Source: CAZVAO01 sp964625175
Lineage (GTDB): Bacteria > Bacillota > UBA994 > PWPR01
Assembly: GCA_964625175.1 (NCBI GenBank)
Contig: CAZVAO010000050.1
Span: 1-16,700, forward strand
Length of the DNA stretch: 16,700 bases
Direction: 5' to 3'
The position numbers and the translations under genes were made by a program. The notes beneath the pieces were generated by a model. The model made no database searches and was not told where the DNA came from. It worked only from the letters and a program-made list of their open reading frames with translations. Below, one piece after another: positions 5,798 to 13,028 of this stretch (its first letter is position 1; each line of letters begins with the position of its first letter).

Positions 5798-7392
5798 ATA
5801 CCAATAAAACCATCTATCAAATTCTCTTAGACCAAGCCCTCCTACACCCCCAAAAGGCGGCCTATGACTTCTTGGGTTTCCAACAAAATTATCAGGCTTT
5901 CTTGGCAGAGGTAGATTACTGTGCCGCATATCTCAGAGAACTTGGCCTCAAAGAAGGCGATATAATCACCCTCTTTTTGCCTAACATTCCACGAGCGGTC
6001 ATCCTCTTTTATGCCATCAATAAAATTGGAGCCATCTCAAATTTTCTGCATCCAGAAACTCCAGTGCAGGACTATCAAATAATTCTCGAAAATATCAAGC
6101 CTCAGGCTATATTTTCTCTCGACAGCATGCCTGAATTGATTAGTGAGCTTGCAAAATGGAATTGTACTGAACAGCTTTTCATCGTTAAAGCCAGTGAATT
6201 CATGCCTTTTCACCTGAAATTGTGGATGCTTCCAGAAGATTTGCGCCATAGAAAATTGAATCGGCACAATCCGGGTGTTCATTACTATCCAGCGAAATAC
6301 AAACCTGCCGTGCATGGTTGCCCTTCTTTTGTCGGCCATGAATGTGCGACAATCATGATGACGAGTGGTACAACCGGTGCTCCCAAAGGAGTGTGCCTCT
6401 CCAATAAAAACATTAATACGGCGGCTATGCAAACGGCGTCCTATCGCAAGGATCCTGACCCTGATGACAGCATGTTAGCGGTCTTACCCCTTTTTCATGC
6501 CTATGGTTTGATCAACTGTATCCACAGTGCTATTAGCGAAGGTTTAACGGTCATACTCCTGCCCTATTTTAAAGACAAGCTATTCCTTTCCACTATTATT
6601 AATAAGAAACCCAATTACATTTTAGGAATTCCCAAACTCTATGCACGAATGGCCGCCTTATTGGAAAACCAAAATCAGGATCTATCCTACTTCAAGGGAC
6701 TATATTGTGGGGGATCGAAGCTTAGTGAACCCATCTATCAAAAAATGAATCAGCTATTAAGCACCCATAATTCCCCTACCCTGCTACGTGAGGGCTATGG
6801 GTTATCTGAGTGTGTGGGTGCTTGCACACTGATGCCTGAGGGAGTCTATCGATCAGGGAGTGTTGGACTCCCCTATTCTGGCGTAACAATCAAAATCATG
6901 GCCATTCACTCGGATGATTTCTTGGCAATAGGCGAAGTCGGCAGGATTTGTATTCAATCGGATACCGTGATGCTGGGCTACTATCAAGAAGAAAGTCCGA
7001 ATCTCGTGATGATTGATGGCGAAAGATTCTTGATTACTGAAGATCTTGGTTATTTGGATGAAGAGGGATTTGTCTATTTTGAGGGTCGTCTTAACCGCAT
7101 GATTAAGATCTCAGGCTATCAAGTACATCCTCAAAAAATTGAGGCGCTCATTAGTCGAGTTCAGAGTGTTGAGAATTGCTGCGTCGTTAAAGCCTATATT
7201 GATCATATCGCCTACCTGAAGGCTTTTGTGGTTTTGAATCAAGACATCCAAACAGCACTTGTCCAAGAGCAGATCCTAGAAATCTGCAATAAAAATCTCC
7301 CTAAGTGGAGTATCCCTAGGGAGATTGAATATATTGATGCGATCCCTCAAACTTTACTGGGGAAAAATGATTACCGCAAATTAACGGAATGA
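5794..7392 (+). CDS. Acyl-AMP ligase (class I adenylate-forming enzyme, ANL superfamily)
   Basis: This 532-residue protein would activate a carboxylic acid with ATP to an acyl-adenylate, then usually pass it to CoA or a carrier thiol. Core motifs are present: P-loop TSGTTGAPKGV (190-200), PLFHAYGL (232-239), YGLSE (335-339), TEDLG with ATP-ribose-binding Asp417 (415-419; the second position is Glu where Gly is usual), and the hinge EGRLNRMIKISGYQVHP (430-446). The C-terminal lysine motif is LLGKNDYRKL (521-530), with Lys524 as the likely catalytic lysine. Length is typical of acyl-CoA synthetases and stand-alone acyl-acid ligases. No carrier domain is fused, and no carrier gene is in the window. 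A short Cys/His-containing stretch at 163-183 precedes the P-loop. Translation starts within the stop of the E2-like gene. The acid substrate cannot be read from sequence by eye. Confidence 0.88.
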   Translation: MNTNKTIYQILLDQALLHPQKAAYDFLGFQQNYQAFLAEVDYCAAYLRELGLKEGDIITLFLPNIPRAVILFYAINKIGAISNFLHPETPVQDYQIILENIKPQAIFSLDSMPELISELAKWNCTEQLFIVKASEFMPFHLKLWMLPEDLRHRKLNRHNPGVHYYPAKYKPAVHGCPSFVGHECATIMMTSGTTGAPKGVCLSNKNINTAAMQTASYRKDPDPDDSMLAVLPLFHAYGLINCIHSAISEGLTVILLPYFKDKLFLSTIINKKPNYILGIPKLYARMAALLENQNQDLSYFKGLYCGGSKLSEPIYQKMNQLLSTHNSPTLLREGYGLSECVGACTLMPEGVYRSGSVGLPYSGVTIKIMAIHSDDFLAIGEVGRICIQSDTVMLGYYQEESPNLVMIDGERFLITEDLGYLDEEGFVYFEGRLNRMIKISGYQVHPQKIEALISRVQSVENCCVVKAYIDHIAYLKAFVVLNQDIQTALVQEQILEICNKNLPKWSIPREIEYIDAIPQTLLGKNDYRKLTE

Positions 7393-8082
7393 TCCAGCAG
7401 ATTTCATCACTGCAGGAATAGTGCCGTCAAAATCAAAACCTGCTTCTGTCACCTTAAAATGATTGACTGAAAAACCACTCATATTTTTTAGGGCGTTATT
7501 GACAGCTGTGCCGCCTTCCGTTAAACCTGTGCGTGCCTGATCGAGCGGAAGCTTCACCTTACCCACATAAATTTCTTTCGTGCTACCATCGAATAAACCC
7601 GTAGCCTCATTATAGAAAAGTGTTGCATTCATGTAGACTTCCTTGTTTTCGACGAGTTTAATGATCGATTCGTACTTCTCAAGAACTGGGAATTGATCAA
7701 TCAATGGTGAAATATCTCCAATAACTGCCGACATTTGGAGCTCATCATCACCCACACATTTGATCTTGACATTGCGGAATACTGAATTGCCATTCCAAGA
7801 TTTATTAGCGATTGCCGTTAGTTCTGCGCTAGTTATCGTGGTATCGACGTAAGTCTTCCCAGTCGCGGCTACATTATTCGCAAAAATATCTTCCACTGAG
7901 GCCTGACTTCCATCAAGTGTGACCCCGCCCTTATCTAGTTTTGCTAAATAGGAAGAAAAATCGTCTTCTGTCCATGTTACATCAATTTCTTGAGCAGGCG
8001 AGCTAATCAAGAAATACGCTCCACCCAAACCAGCCCCGACAATCACTATGACGACCACTAAAAATTTTAAAAATCCCTTCAT
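7381..8082 (-). CDS. Membrane-anchored extracytoplasmic protein, unknown function
   Basis: The protein is 233 residues from the preferred ATG at 8082 (MKGFLKFLVV). That start has GGAGAGGTGG six bases upstream, whereas the ATG at 8100 has no ribosome binding site. A lysine-flanked hydrophobic segment at residues 3-26 is an uncleaved signal anchor or signal peptide. There is no lipobox cysteine. The remainder, about 200 residues, is hydrophilic with alternating strand-like pieces (VDTTITSAELTAIA, VFRNVKIKC, LQMSAVIGDI, VYMNATLFYNE, IYVGKVKLPL), suggesting a beta-rich domain outside the membrane. I recall clostridial proteins of this general type but no named family with confidence. A good promoter lies about 70 bases upstream. 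Its last 12 bases overlap the 3' end of the acyl-AMP ligase gene on the opposite strand, with no terminator between them. Confidence 0.8.
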   Translation of the reverse strand: MKGFLKFLVVVIVIVGAGLGGAYFLISSPAQEIDVTWTEDDFSSYLAKLDKGGVTLDGSQASVEDIFANNVAATGKTYVDTTITSAELTAIANKSWNGNSVFRNVKIKCVGDDELQMSAVIGDISPLIDQFPVLEKYESIIKLVENKEVYMNATLFYNEATGLFDGSTKEIYVGKVKLPLDQARTGLTEGGTAVNNALKNMSGFSVNHFKVTEAGFDFDGTIPAVMKSAGSFR

Positions 8083-8148
8083 CGCGAACCACCTCTCCAT
8101 TTATACTGCACAGTTATCCCAATAAGATTCTCAGTTAAACTTGATTTC

Positions 8149-8177
8149 ATTATACAGAGATATAGCTTGTTATTCAA
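8149..8177 (-). promoter_or_regulatory. Promoter of the membrane-anchored protein gene (minus strand)
   Basis: Read on the minus strand: TTGAAT (8177-8172), 17 bases, TATAAT (8154-8149). The leader to the ATG at 8082 is about 60 bases. Confidence 0.65.
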
Positions 8178-8275
8178 CATGATTGTGACTTTTACCTTGT
8201 TTATTCCTTTGAATTTGCAAAATTACTTCCTAGTCATATTCAATTTGAAATTTATTTTAAAAGATTAAATTCTAT

Positions 8276-8303
8276 TTGGGACGCACTTAAAAAATGTTAT
8301 ACT
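8276..8303 (+). promoter_or_regulatory. Possible promoter of the AraC-sensor/GNAT unit
   Basis: TTGGGA (8276-8281), 16 bases, TATACT (8298-8303), about 30 bases before the start codon at 8337. Surrounding sequence is A+T rich. Confidence 0.5.
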
Positions 8304-8336
8304 TAAGCTAGCAAAATACTGAATGGATGTGTCCTC

Positions 8337-8798
8337 ATGCCATTACTATTAGACGCTCACCACCATGCGAGTCCCCAAACGAACACGTACGCAGTCAACA
8401 CAGATCAATTGCTCATTATTCAGCCTCTGATAGAAGGCGGCGTAATCGCCATTGGGAATAAAACCTACCCCCTTACTTTGGGTGGTCTTTACTATTGCGA
8501 TAATCGTGATGAATGTCAGGTGATTCCAGTATCCGATAATTATACACAAAACATTGTGGTCATCTCTAAGGAAGAGCTGCATCATTTAGCTGAGTTACTC
8601 GGTTTTCCTAAAATTTTGGGGCGCATCTTTGCCCAGCCTGGTGGCTACTATCTACCCCTTAAGAATAGTAAATCTGTGATCCAAATATTTCGGGCATTAC
8701 AGGGATTGATGACGGCCACTGATGAGTATACCAATGCCTTGGCAGCGGCAAGAATCATCCAGCTTTTAAACTATGCGATGTACAACCTTAGCCGCTAG
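8337..8798 (+). CDS. Stand-alone AraC-type cupin sensory domain, no DNA-binding domain
   Basis: This 153-residue protein follows the pattern of the N-terminal ligand-binding cupin half of AraC-family regulators. It has a His-rich opening (DAHHHASPQTNTYAV, 6-20), strands LLIIQPLIEGGVIAIGNKTYPLTLGGLYYCD as successive short pieces (25-55), a polar turn, QNIVVISKEELHHLAELLGF (71-90), and helices at 110-126 and 129-151 matching the dimerisation helices. The two C-terminal helix-turn-helix motifs of an AraC protein are absent, and the next 29 bases contain only the RBS of the following gene, so no broken HTH remains. The ribosome binding site is weak. Co-transcription with the GNAT gene is likely. 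It could be a small-molecule-binding partner, a metal-dependent cupin, or a relic of a regulator. Fold assignment is moderate; function is unknown. Confidence 0.65.
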   Translation: MPLLLDAHHHASPQTNTYAVNTDQLLIIQPLIEGGVIAIGNKTYPLTLGGLYYCDNRDECQVIPVSDNYTQNIVVISKEELHHLAELLGFPKILGRIFAQPGGYYLPLKNSKSVIQIFRALQGLMTATDEYTNALAAARIIQLLNYAMYNLSR

Positions 8799-8827
8799 CC
8801 GTCGAGTAAAGTTTAGAGGAGGGACGT

Positions 8828-9310
8828 ATGGTAAGTATAGAACTTCTGCCATTATGCGAGCAGGATATTGATCATCTTACGCTGATTATGACACGCTCTT
8901 TCAATAAGGATAGTCAAGAATTCTTAGGTTGCGATGATGGGCCGCCGGGTTATGATGATGGAACCTTTCTAAGGCGCTGGGGTTTACACCCCGAAAGTAG
9001 CGCTTTCAAGATTATTGTGAGTCAGCAACTAGTTGGAGCCGTAATCCTCTGGATTAAACCAGATCATCACAATTCACTGGGGTGCCTTTTCCTCGACTAT
9101 AATTTTCAAGATAAAGGGCTCGGTTTACGAGTATGGCAAACCATTGAGAGAAACTATCCAGATACCAAGAGCTGGTCGACTGAAACACCCGCATTCTCAC
9201 GACGCAACCACCATTTTTATATTAATAAATGTGGGTTCCACGTGATTAAAATCAAAAACCATCGCGATACGCAAGAATCCTCTTACATTTTACGCAAGGA
9301 AATGCGATGA
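8828..9310 (+). CDS. GNAT-family N-acetyltransferase
   Basis: This 160-residue protein has the usual length of a single-domain GNAT enzyme, which transfers acetyl from acetyl-CoA to an amine. The acetyl-CoA pyrophosphate loop is visible as FQDKGLG (93-99, Q-x-x-G-x-G) at the start of helix LRVWQTIERNY, preceded by the strand SLGCLFLDYNF. The later ETPAFSRRNHHFYINKCGFHVI (119-140) is motif B, in which the N-H-H-F-Y-x-x-x-G-F pattern is characteristic. The N-terminal CDDGPPGYDDGTFLRRWG (35-52) is a substrate-side segment I recall in clostridial GNATs. A strong GAGGAGGG precedes the ATG. The gene follows the AraC-sensor gene by 29 bases, so the two are probably one transcript. Substrate unknown; it could modify a small molecule detected by the cupin partner (inference). 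Confidence 0.88.
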   Translation: MVSIELLPLCEQDIDHLTLIMTRSFNKDSQEFLGCDDGPPGYDDGTFLRRWGLHPESSAFKIIVSQQLVGAVILWIKPDHHNSLGCLFLDYNFQDKGLGLRVWQTIERNYPDTKSWSTETPAFSRRNHHFYINKCGFHVIKIKNHRDTQESSYILRKEMR

Positions 9311-9430
9311 CCCCTGTCTATCTCATAAGTAGCATCAAGGGACCAGGGATCGGGGATCACATCAAGGTGTTTCCTACGGAAAGGAATTATGTGTTGGGAT
9401 TTAATTAACCTCACCCCACCAAATTTAATG

Positions 9431-9480
9431 ACCTGCGGTCGCACATTATAGTTCGGGTCGAGAACGAGCTGCGACCCCTA
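9431..9480. repeat. Palindromic intergenic repeat (GGTCGCA / TGCGACC)
   Basis: Arms GGTCGCA (9437-9443) and TGCGACC (9470-9476) enclose 26 bases that include GGGTCGAGAACGAGC. Read on the minus strand it begins TAGGGGTCGCAGCTCG, which resembles the GTAGGGG-initiated MITE-like repeats I recall from Bacillota intergenic regions. Confidence 0.5.
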
Positions 9481-9555
9481 CATTTGTGGGAGGTTGTCAG
9501 ATAATTTACGGTGATTGGTTGCCAATTGGCGATGGGCAATTAGTAGGTTTACAGT

Positions 9556-9594
9556 AGATTCCCACGTCGCAGAGGCGCTCCTCGGAATGACAAG
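9556..9594. repeat. Dispersed repeat block of the TCATTCCGAGG type
   Basis: On the minus strand it reads TGTCATTCCGAGGAGCGCC, then CTCTGCGACGTGGGAATC. Repeats with TCATTCCGAGGAGCG...GGGAATC are, from general knowledge, frequent in bacterial intergenic regions. Only one copy is in this window. Confidence 0.45.
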
Positions 9595-9603
9595 TTAGTG
9601 GAT

Positions 9604-9671
9604 AGTTGAAAGTTGTCAGGATAAAAACTATTGTGGGCTGTAAAATCCTTACCGCAAAATCAAAAGGCAAG
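9604..9671. repeat. Dispersed intergenic repeat, copy B
   Basis: This is the partner of 4290-4357, with about 53 of 69 positions identical in an ungapped hand alignment. Relative to copy A there is an insertion of several bases near 9672, after which similarity resumes (GGCTACCTTGAT) to about 9707. It lies in the same orientation as copy A and, like it, between operons. Confidence 0.7.
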
Positions 9672-9784
9672 CATAGCTTGGCTACCTTGATCTGGTCCCA
9701 GGTTCCTGGTCCCGTGGTCAACCGTGAAGTATATGCTTATAGCAGGTTATTTATGCTGAAACCAAATAGACTCAGGAGGTTCAA

Positions 9785-11251
9785 ATGAACAGAAAAAAAT
9801 TTACAATCCTTCACTCCAATGACATGCATGGTGATTTCTTGGCAGAGGTCAGCAAAGGGGGAGGAAAACTAATTGGTGGTTTAGCCTTGCTCTCTGGCTA
9901 CCTAAATAAGGTACGTGCCGAAGAAGAGAACGTCATTTATGTAATCGCCGGTGATATGGTTCTTGGATCACTAATCGATTCAGAATATAAAGGCATTTCA
10001 ACGATTGAAATTATGAACTATTTATCACCTGACGTGGTCACACTGGGTAATCATGAACTTGATTATGGGCTTCCCCATTTATTGTTCCTAGAGAAAATGG
10101 CGAACTTCCCCATCGTGAATACGAATCTCTACATCAAAAAATACGACAAGCGACTAATGGAGCCTTACATCATCATCAATAAGGCTGGTTTTGATATACT
10201 ATTTACTGGAATCATCACAGAGAAAATATTAGATACTCTGATGCAAGATGAATTAGTCGGCACTTTTATCACTCTGGAAGATGCTGCAGAAGAAGTAGGG
10301 AAAATCTGTAATGCCTATCGCAATGATGATATTGATCTGACTATCGTATTGACGCATATCGGTTTTCAATCTGATCTAGAACTTGCGGCTATGCTTAATC
10401 CAGAATGGGGCGTTGATCTGATTATCGGAGGACACTCCCATACCATCTTAGAACAGCCTGCAGTCGTCAATGATATTTTGATAGCACAGGCTGGTACGGG
10501 CACAGATCAGATTGGTCGCTTTGACATTGTAGTGGATGATGACACCAATTCAATTGTCGAATGGCGTTGGGAATTGGTTCCCATCTCCAGCGAAACCGCT
10601 GAGCCCGATCTAGCACTGGAAAAATTCATAAACACCTATAAGCATAAAGTCGATGAAAAATACAATAGCATCATTATGCGACTTAACCGTGAACTCACCC
10701 ATCCCCGACGGGTCGAAGAAACGGCATTAGGCAACCTTTTTGCTGATGCATTTGCTGAGATGACCCAGGCCGACATCATGTTCACCGCCTCTGGATCCAT
10801 CCGCAATAAAACGCTTGGCCCACTCGTTACCTTGGGCGATTTAAGAGCCTGCTTCCCCTATGATGATGGTTTAGTTGAATGTCAAGTATCTGGGAAGCAT
10901 CTATTGAGAATTTTCAACCACCTGATGCGGTCTGAAAACCTAAATGGCGAGGGTGAATTCTACCAAGTTAACAAAGGCGTTAAAGCAGTGTATTCTAAAT
11001 CAAAGAAACAGCTTGAAATGCTCTTAGTCGATAATAGACCAGTTGTGAGCGATCAGTTTTACACAATCGTCATGCAGGGTTATCATTTCAGCAACTGCCA
11101 AAACAATTTTGATTTAAGCCTTGAGGAAATGAGTCTAATTCATTCCCCTAAAACCCTAACGACTTCTGGCTATCAGGTCTTAGAGGAATGGTGTCGTAAG
11201 CATCCAAATGAAGATCGCAAAGTTGAAGGACGCCTAGTCTTTATCCCCTAA
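9785..11251 (+). CDS. UshA/5'-nucleotidase-family metallophosphatase, paralogue 1, cytoplasmic
   Basis: This 488-residue two-domain protein should hydrolyse phosphate from nucleotides or a related phospho-compound. The N-terminal metallophosphoesterase domain carries all dimetal ligands: SNDMHGD (Asp13, His15), GDM (Asp57), GNHELDYG (Asn89, His90), THIG (His191) and GGHSH (His217, His219). The C-terminal nucleotidase domain has LGNLFADAFAEM (315-326), GSIR (337-340, substrate-phosphate Arg340), FPYDDGLVECQVSG (357-370) and EFYQVNKGV (391-399). The usual C-terminal GGDGY signature is replaced by QGYHFSNC (431-438). There is no signal peptide, unlike periplasmic or wall-bound relatives, so it is predicted to stay in the cytoplasm. 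It differs from its two sisters at residue 60 (Leu where they have Gln). AGGAGG lies 5 bases before the ATG. A terminator follows. Confidence 0.9.
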   Translation: MNRKKFTILHSNDMHGDFLAEVSKGGGKLIGGLALLSGYLNKVRAEEENVIYVIAGDMVLGSLIDSEYKGISTIEIMNYLSPDVVTLGNHELDYGLPHLLFLEKMANFPIVNTNLYIKKYDKRLMEPYIIINKAGFDILFTGIITEKILDTLMQDELVGTFITLEDAAEEVGKICNAYRNDDIDLTIVLTHIGFQSDLELAAMLNPEWGVDLIIGGHSHTILEQPAVVNDILIAQAGTGTDQIGRFDIVVDDDTNSIVEWRWELVPISSETAEPDLALEKFINTYKHKVDEKYNSIIMRLNRELTHPRRVEETALGNLFADAFAEMTQADIMFTASGSIRNKTLGPLVTLGDLRACFPYDDGLVECQVSGKHLLRIFNHLMRSENLNGEGEFYQVNKGVKAVYSKSKKQLEMLLVDNRPVVSDQFYTIVMQGYHFSNCQNNFDLSLEEMSLIHSPKTLTTSGYQVLEEWCRKHPNEDRKVEGRLVFIP

Positions 11252-11268
11252 TTCAATATATATACCCT

Positions 11269-11300
11269 CAAACAGCCTTCTTTTTGCGGCTGTTTGCATT
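11269..11300 (+). terminator. Probable terminator after nucleotidase paralogue 1
   Basis: A perfect 9-base stem, CAAACAGCC (11269-11277) / GGCTGTTTG (11288-11296), with a 10-base loop, is followed by CATTTT. The U-tract is short, so termination may be partial. Confidence 0.7.
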
Positions 11301-11341
11301 TTCTCTGCTGGCATAACTCTTGTTACAAGTAAAATTAGTCA

Positions 11342-11378
11342 TTGTGTAAACACCATCAATCCTATATTATAGTGATGG
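11342..11378 (+). promoter_or_regulatory. Promoter with flanking inverted repeat, nucleotidase paralogue 2
   Basis: TTGTGT (11342-11347), 17 bases, TATTAT (11365-11370). The -10 is bracketed by CCATCA (11353-11358) and TGATGG (11373-11378), an operator-like dyad. A second dyad, CTTGT-T-ACAAG (11319-11329), lies just upstream. Confidence 0.65.
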
Positions 11379-11411
11379 ATGTTAAACCGAAAAATCGAAT
11401 AGGAGGCACAA

Positions 11412-12878
11412 ATGAACACTAAGAAATTTACGATACTTCACTCCAACGACATGCATGGCGATTTCCTTGCGGAAGTAAACGGAGAAGACGGGGAATTAAT
11501 TGGCGGATTAGCCCTACTCTCTGGCTACCTCAACAAGGTGCGTAAGGAGGAAGAAAACGTCATTTACGTCATTGCAGGCGATATGGTGCAAGGATCTCTC
11601 ATAGATGCTGAATTCAAAGGGATATCTACCGTAGAGATTATGAACTACCTATCCCCAGACGTTGTCACTTTAGGGAACCATGAGCTTGACTATGGTTTGC
11701 CCCACTTACTCTTCCTAGAAAAAATGGCAAATTTCCCGATTGTTAATACCAACTTATACATTAAAAAATATGGCAAACGCCTCATGACCCCCTATGTCAT
11801 CATTAATAAGGCAGGTTTTGATATCCTCTTTACAGGAATCATAACTGAAAAAATTCTTGATGCTCTATCCTCAGATGAATTAATCGGCACATTTATCTCA
11901 CTCGAAGATGCTGCGGATGAAGTGGGTAAAATTTGCAACGCCTACAAAAATGATGACATCGACTTGACCATTACGCTCACTCATATCGGCTATCAATCAG
12001 ATTTAGAATTAGCCGCTATGCTTAAACCTGAATGGGGTGTCGATATGATTATCGGTGGCCATTCTCATACGATTCTCGATCAACCAGCTGTTGTCAATGA
12101 TATTCTGATTGCTCAAGCGGGTACTGGTACGAATCAGATTGGGCGTTTTGACATTGTGGTCGATGATGATACCAACTCCATTGTCGAATGGGCCTGGGAA
12201 TTGGTGCCCATCTCTACTGAAACCGCCGAGCCAGACGCAGATTTGGAAGCCTTCATCTCGACCTTTAAGAGCAAGGTGGATGAAAAATATAACGGGATTG
12301 TCACGCGCTTTAACCGCAAGCTCACCCACCCACTACGCGAAGAAGAATCTGAATTGGGCAACCTTATTGCAGATGCTTTTGCTGATATGACAGGTGCCGA
12401 TGTGATGTTTGCTGGTGCCGGATCGATTCGCGTTAAAGAGCTAGGCCCTGTTGTGACATTAGGTAACCTTAAATCATGTTTCCCCTATGATGATAGTCTA
12501 ACCAAATTCCACGTGACTGGTGAACAGCTCTATCGCGTCTTTAATCATCTGATGCGTATTGAGAATCGCGATGGAGAAGGTGAGTGCTATCAATTGAATC
12601 AAGGCGTCAAAGTTGTGTACTCGGACTCTGAAAAGCAGGTTAAAGAATTAAAAGTGGCTGACAAGCCTGTCGTTCTAGATCAAATATATACGATTGTCTT
12701 ACAAGGCTATCATTACAATAATTGCGAGTCTTATCTTAACCTCAGCACCGAAGACCTAAGTGCCATTGAACCACCGCAAACACTCTCCACCTCTGCCTAT
12801 CAGGTACTTGAAGAATGGTTCCGCACACATCCGAATCAAGACCGCAAAATTGAGGGAAGAATCGTCTTTATTCCTTAA
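11412..12878 (+). CDS. UshA/5'-nucleotidase-family metallophosphatase, paralogue 2, cytoplasmic
   Basis: This 488-residue sister of the preceding gene is co-linear with no gaps and has every metal ligand in the same place (Asp13, His15, Asp57, Asn89, His90, His191, His217, His219). Residue 60 is Gln. The N-terminal domain is nearly the same as in the other copies (about 11 differences from paralogue 1 in the first 95 residues), while the C-terminal domain is visibly more divergent. Most notable is ECYQLNQGV (391-399): Cys392 stands where paralogues 1 and 3 have Phe, a position that in UshA-type enzymes corresponds, as best I can align it, to a base-stacking aromatic. The second aromatic region reads QGYHYNNC. 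There is no signal peptide. AGGAGG is at 11401-11406. It has its own promoter and terminator. Exact substrate unknown. Confidence 0.9.
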   Translation: MNTKKFTILHSNDMHGDFLAEVNGEDGELIGGLALLSGYLNKVRKEEENVIYVIAGDMVQGSLIDAEFKGISTVEIMNYLSPDVVTLGNHELDYGLPHLLFLEKMANFPIVNTNLYIKKYGKRLMTPYVIINKAGFDILFTGIITEKILDALSSDELIGTFISLEDAADEVGKICNAYKNDDIDLTITLTHIGYQSDLELAAMLKPEWGVDMIIGGHSHTILDQPAVVNDILIAQAGTGTNQIGRFDIVVDDDTNSIVEWAWELVPISTETAEPDADLEAFISTFKSKVDEKYNGIVTRFNRKLTHPLREEESELGNLIADAFADMTGADVMFAGAGSIRVKELGPVVTLGNLKSCFPYDDSLTKFHVTGEQLYRVFNHLMRIENRDGEGECYQLNQGVKVVYSDSEKQVKELKVADKPVVLDQIYTIVLQGYHYNNCESYLNLSTEDLSAIEPPQTLSTSAYQVLEEWFRTHPNQDRKIEGRIVFIP

Positions 12879-12924
12879 GGTGCACAATTACGCATTCTTA
12901 AGCTAGGGATTTGACTTTACTAAG

Positions 12925-12956
12925 TGCTCCACATTTGATTAATGTGGAGCATTTTT
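12925..12956 (+). terminator. Rho-independent terminator after nucleotidase paralogue 2
   Basis: A perfect 11-base stem TGCTCCACATT (12925-12935) / AATGTGGAGCA (12941-12951), a 5-base loop, then TTTTTG. Confidence 0.93.
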
Positions 12957-12999
12957 GTTACAGAAATTCAATGATAAGTCCCGTTTCTTAAATTTGCGA

Positions 13000-13028
13000 T
13001 TGAGAAACTATCCGTAAAGGGGTATCAT
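13000..13028 (+). promoter_or_regulatory. Promoter of nucleotidase paralogue 3
   Basis: TTGAGA (13000-13005), 17 bases, TATCAT (13023-13028). It lies after the terminator of paralogue 2 and 44 bases before the start codon. It does not share the CCATCA/TGATGG dyad of paralogue 2. Confidence 0.65.

Larger units (their letters stand above)
9311..9784. other. Intergenic region, 474 bases, mosaic of short dispersed repeats
   Basis: No credible gene is present. In order: an inverted GGTCGCA/TGCGACC element (9437-9476), a GCCAATTGGC palindrome (9521-9530) within a partly repeated block, a block reading GATTCCCACGTCGCAGAGGC and onward (9557-9594), dispersed repeat copy B (9604-9671, with similarity to about 9707), and the RBS of the next gene (AGGAGG, 9774-9779). 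A weak promoter candidate (TGGTCA-17-TATAGC, around 9717-9745) is unconvincing. Confidence 0.65.

Noticed and set aside
5474..5929. 151-codon minus-strand frame across the E2-like/ligase junction
   Set aside because: It is antisense to two well-supported genes, with no motif, ribosome binding site or promoter.
8083..8100. Six-residue longer start for the minus-strand membrane-anchored protein
   Set aside because: The ATG at 8100 has no ribosome binding site, and the GGAGAGGTGG that would serve the ATG at 8082 lies inside this extension.
9717..9745. Promoter for nucleotidase paralogue 1 (TGGTCA-17-TATAGC)
   Set aside because: Both boxes match consensus at only four of six positions, and they lie at the end of repeat copy B. 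Too weak to list as a feature, although some promoter must exist upstream of 9785.
12009..12390. Overlapping frames inside nucleotidase paralogue 2 on both strands
   Set aside because: Shadow frames of a conserved gene; they are not preserved as proteins in the sister copies.
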